Shown in pieces: positions 60,867 through 64,000 of a stretch of 64,000 nt of DNA. Made by a program: the position numbers and the translations under genes. How positions within the stretch are numbered: the stretch's first letter is position 1; each line of letters opens with the position of its first letter. Origin of the DNA: Pontederia crassipes (lineage: Eukaryota; Streptophyta; Magnoliopsida; Commelinales; Pontederiaceae); contig CM060191.1 of the NCBI GenBank assembly GCA_030549335.1, forward strand, positions 3,291,001-3,355,000. Reading direction: 5' to 3'. Below the pieces are notes generated by a model. The model was not told the origin of the DNA. It saw only the letters and a list, made by a program, of their open reading frames with translations, and searched no databases.

Positions 60867-60983
60867 TTTGCTATCTCTCTGTCTCTCTCTCTCAAGTCTC
60901 TCTAAGTGAGATGCACACAAGGCGAGTGGTGCAACTGCTCTCAGCCAGATTGACGAGGGAGGAAGAGCGTGAAGGCGAGGGCG

Positions 60984-60991
60984 TTATATAA
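60984..60991 (-). promoter_or_regulatory. TATA box of the CYP78A gene
   Basis: TTATATAA on the minus strand, about 120 bp upstream of the ATG. A GA/CT-rich leader (60870-60900) lies between. Position and context fit a core promoter. Confidence 0.6.
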
Positions 60992-61189
60992 CGTAGCGGG
61001 GAGTGGAAGAGCCCCATCGGTTTAGAAGAATAAAAGGGAGTAAAAAATTAAAACCACGATTTTTACCCTTGTAAAAATTAATCCTTCAGTTACGAGTGCT
61101 CGCAAGGACTGGTGGACTCTTGAGAGAAGCAACAGGGACAACGCGGATAAATTTAGAAAAATCGAAGGGGGCATTTACGTCTTTCTAAT

Positions 61190-61680
61190 TCGGAAAATGC
61201 TCTTTGGGTGACGGCGAAGGTGGTGAGCTGCAATCATTGCACGGGGTGGGGGGGATACACGTGGCGCGACGCGGCCGTCCTCGCAGCCACGTCGGGTACG
61301 CCGTGAGCCGATCGCCGCCGGCGGCAGTGGTCCCGGCCGGCGACTCGTGCACGCGTGCGGCGTGCCCCGACGGAGCTAAAAATAACGGTACGGTCGGCGG
61401 CGGCGGCGGTATATTAATACATATCGGAGGCCAATTGCGGAGAGGCTTTGCGGAGGTGGGGCCCACTGCGAAAGGTACCGCGTACGATGCGCCGGCCGCC
61501 GGATCTAATATAAAAGAAAGATCTGCGTCTAGATTTATTAGCTCCGCGGTCGTGGGCCCCCACACGCGTTCGCGGTCTGGTTGGTCGGTTCGGTTAGTTG
61601 CCGCCGCCGCCGCCGCCGTCGCCGCCTGGCACAGGGACCGCCTCCACCATGTTTCGCCGTCGATTCTTTTTAGCCGTTAA
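61190..61680. promoter_or_regulatory. GC- and CpG-rich block upstream of the CYP78A gene
   Basis: A 0.5-kb stretch rich in CG dinucleotides (CGGCGGCGGCGG, GCCGCCGCCGCC) between AT-rich DNA, starting about 200 bp beyond the TATA box. Long frames on both strands are a by-product of composition and carry no domain. It may be part of the CYP78A promoter or the promoter of an unseen transcript. The function is inferred from position only. Confidence 0.4.
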
Positions 61681-64000
61681 AAAGATTACAGAAACCCAAA
61701 AGAATGGCATTTAACGTTTTCTGCGAGCCTTTTAAAAAAGGTAGATGGTGGGTGGATCGAAGACGGACGACGAAGGGACAAGACCATGCGAGGCCTCCTG
61801 TCCTGAGCTGTAGCACATCGATGGCTTCGATTGGTTGCAGTACGTGTGATTGGATCAATCATACACGGACGCGGAGCTCGACTCCCGACGACACAGAACC
61901 ATATTAAATGGTACGAACGAAGTGTGTAACAAGCGCTGCGGTACCAGATATATATATATATAAATAAATATTAGACGTGCATATGAACATATATATATAT
62001 CAAAACTCAATTGTTTTTAATATTTTTTTCGTCCACCAGCTTTTGATCAGTTGGCACGTCTTGTCATGCCGGCCGGGAGAAAAAGCTTTGTGGCCGTCCG
62101 ATCCGCAGCCAGGGACGGGACGGAGCTCGGAGTGCCAGTAGGGAACCCTACGAAAGATGCTAAGAAGAGCAAATCTTTGCTCCTTTGTCCTGCAGTTCAG
62201 CTGTCGTGCCTTTTGGCTGCTGGATTTTGGAAGGGAGAGGCATGACCGAGAATCCAAACACTCTTCACCCGTCGCATGCAGCCCTCGATGCTGCCACTGC
62301 TGAAACTTTTACTTTGCAGGTTGCAGTACAACTTGGGGAGGGTGAGGGGTGTCAGCCGTCCTCTTAAATATCACTAGGCTTTGGCCTTTGGAGCAGGAGC
62401 GCAGGCCTAGTGATAGAGAGATAGATGGATGGATAGCTATATGTACGTAGGCTTTGCTGCAACAGAGCTTGCAACAATGCATGCATGGCCTAGGAGGTAC
62501 TAGTTGATCGGCAATGAAGTGGTGCATGGCTAAGCTTTCCTAGCTGGCGGGTGTACCCGGCCTTTGCTTTGCAAGCAGATATGCATTGGGTGGACGTGGC
62601 TCGATCGCTCGTGGAGCCCCCCCCCCCCCCCCCCCCCCCATCGAGCGCCATCATCATCCACGACGTCCTTCGTGTGGTCGATGGCCTCCTCGTAGACGAC
62701 GACGACGCGTACGTGGCTCGTCGGCCTGTCTGGAGGAGGTGATCTCTGATAAGACAGCGGGCGCATGCTGCCGGCGAGTGGGTGCATCCAAGGAGATCAT
62801 GGCGAGGAGATGGAGCTTCGAGGAAGGTGATGGATCGACAAAGATGATGTTGCCGCGTGTGTAAAACTGTGAATGATGGATGATGCTCTTCCCACTTGTG
62901 GTGGTGCTCCTTCAAGATCTGAGAACAGGGAAAGAAGTTATATCCGGGGTCATCATTTTAATCATATCATTTTCGTCGTCCGAACATCAAATTAATCGAG
63001 AATAATTTGGAACAGTCTCAATCGAAAAAAGTTTCCAATTAGATGTGATTGACAAATAGGCATGTTTTACTGGATTTAAGCTTAACTTTTAGATGAAATA
63101 AAAATCCAGAGTGAGAACAAAAAAAAGGTGAACTTTACAACATATATGCAATAAGAACTAATATGGTTATGGGCACCTTTTTTAAATAATCGATTTCATT
63201 CAAAATTATCATAAAAATATTTAAATAATTTAATATATATATTTAAAAATGTATTTCTAAGTATTTGTTACTAATGTACATAGACAAACTAAGATGTCTG
63301 AAATCAGAATATCATTTTTATTTTCTATAGTGATTAGTTAGTGATCAATTCATTTTTTTATTAGATTTCAAGGATATATAGGTCATTTGACATGGTAACA
63401 AAACTCTCACGTTCCCTTCATTTTAACCACATAGTCTCACTTCTCGTTTGCTACAGCTATAACCATCCCCCAAGTTTTGCACTGTATGACTCCGTAGTTC
63501 CAATTCTGAACCTCTCAGTGTCGATCACCACAGACGACTTTCAAGCTCCGACTATAGAGATTATAAAATTAATAATGTTACACTAGCTTTCTTTCTTTCT
63601 TTTTCTTTTTTTATAAGAAATCGGAGATAAAGAATGGAAGAGACAGAGTGGTTAGGGTTCGGTAAGGAGTGATTATGTCTTTGCATGTGTGACTGATACT
63701 CTTTTTTGTCAATTTGAACTTTTAAAAACTTGACCAACATATTTAATTTCATGAGGTTGTGAATTCAAGACTTGCCAATGCTATGACCTTTAACAGCATC
63801 GTCACATGTCCTGCATGTGTCTCCAACATTTTAGGTTGAATTGTGGTAAGTTTAATTTAATATCTAGATATTTGTATGTAAAATAAAATGGAAGCTTTTT
63901 CCACGATATTTGAGGCGTGAATGATGTGCTTATTATAGTGGATCAAATGGGGACATTTGGTTTTTGATCCAGTGGATGAGATGGAAAAGTTTTTCAATGT
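61681..64000. other. Intergenic DNA to the end of the window
   Basis: No gene is supported. Seen are an (AT)n run at about 61945-61962, a homopolymer of 23 C (62617-62639), a CATGCATG RY-type motif near 62480, and AT-rich DNA from 62950 on. Several short frames at 62185-62915 overlap on both strands and have no domain. Confidence 0.5.
62617..62639. repeat. C23 homopolymer
   Basis: 23 consecutive cytosines. Runs of this kind are rare in plant DNA and are error-prone in sequencing, so the true length may differ. Confidence 0.9.

Noticed and set aside
61204..61680. 158-residue plus-strand frame upstream of the P450 gene
   Set aside because: It is explained by GC-rich composition, which removes stops on both strands. 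It has no domain, no signal and low-complexity alanine/glycine runs.
62360..62540. Possible microRNA precursor or TATA-bearing transcript near the RY motif
   Set aside because: No convincing hairpin with a known mature sequence could be recognised by eye.

Overview
The window is nuclear DNA of a flowering plant. The only clearly intact large gene is a two-exon CYP78A-type cytochrome P450 whose exons are far richer in G+C than the surrounding AT-rich DNA. That contrast, with the dense CACTA, chromovirus, copia and LINE content, fits a monocot best. I cannot name the species from sequence alone.

Layout. The first ~43 kb carries a tandem array of small secreted-peptide genes of the RALF (rapid alkalinization factor) type. 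Five lie on the minus strand (6.1, 18.6, 22.2, 31.0 and 40.2 kb). They share a signal peptide, an acidic propeptide, an ARRFL cleavage motif of the kind cut by S1P, a YGAL-like motif and a C-terminal C-x5-C pair, but lack the first cysteine pair of canonical RALFs. Three related genes of a second class (ARRIL motif, different C-terminus) lie on the plus strand (17.0, 20.5 and 27.0 kb). The two classes alternate, and the non-coding DNA between them is also duplicated. The array therefore grew by repeated duplication of a multi-gene segment. Each plus-strand copy carries a visible lesion: signal-peptide shortening, a probable frameshift at a C8 tract, or an internal deletion.

Mobile DNA has interrupted almost every array unit. 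A Ty3/gypsy chromovirus (10.6-16.7 kb) sits in the promoter of one peptide gene and itself carries a hAT-type MITE. CACTA elements occur at 1.45-5.76, 27.35-29.5 and 49.42-54.91 kb. Two solo LTRs of one family lie in opposite orientation (23.85-26.42 and 43.89-46.38 kb). There is also a short copia element with two dissimilar LTRs but a perfect target duplication, a second hAT MITE with a perfect 8-bp duplication, and a SINE-like insertion with a 17-bp duplication. From 46.5 to 56.9 kb a dead minus-strand LINE is split by an inverted copia composite, which is split in turn by the third CACTA element.

The last 7 kb holds the P450 gene on the minus strand (59.01-60.87 kb) with a TATA box, a GC-rich block upstream, and otherwise unassigned DNA. 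No tRNA, rRNA, CRISPR or prokaryotic feature was seen. All similarities were judged by eye from motifs; no database search was run.
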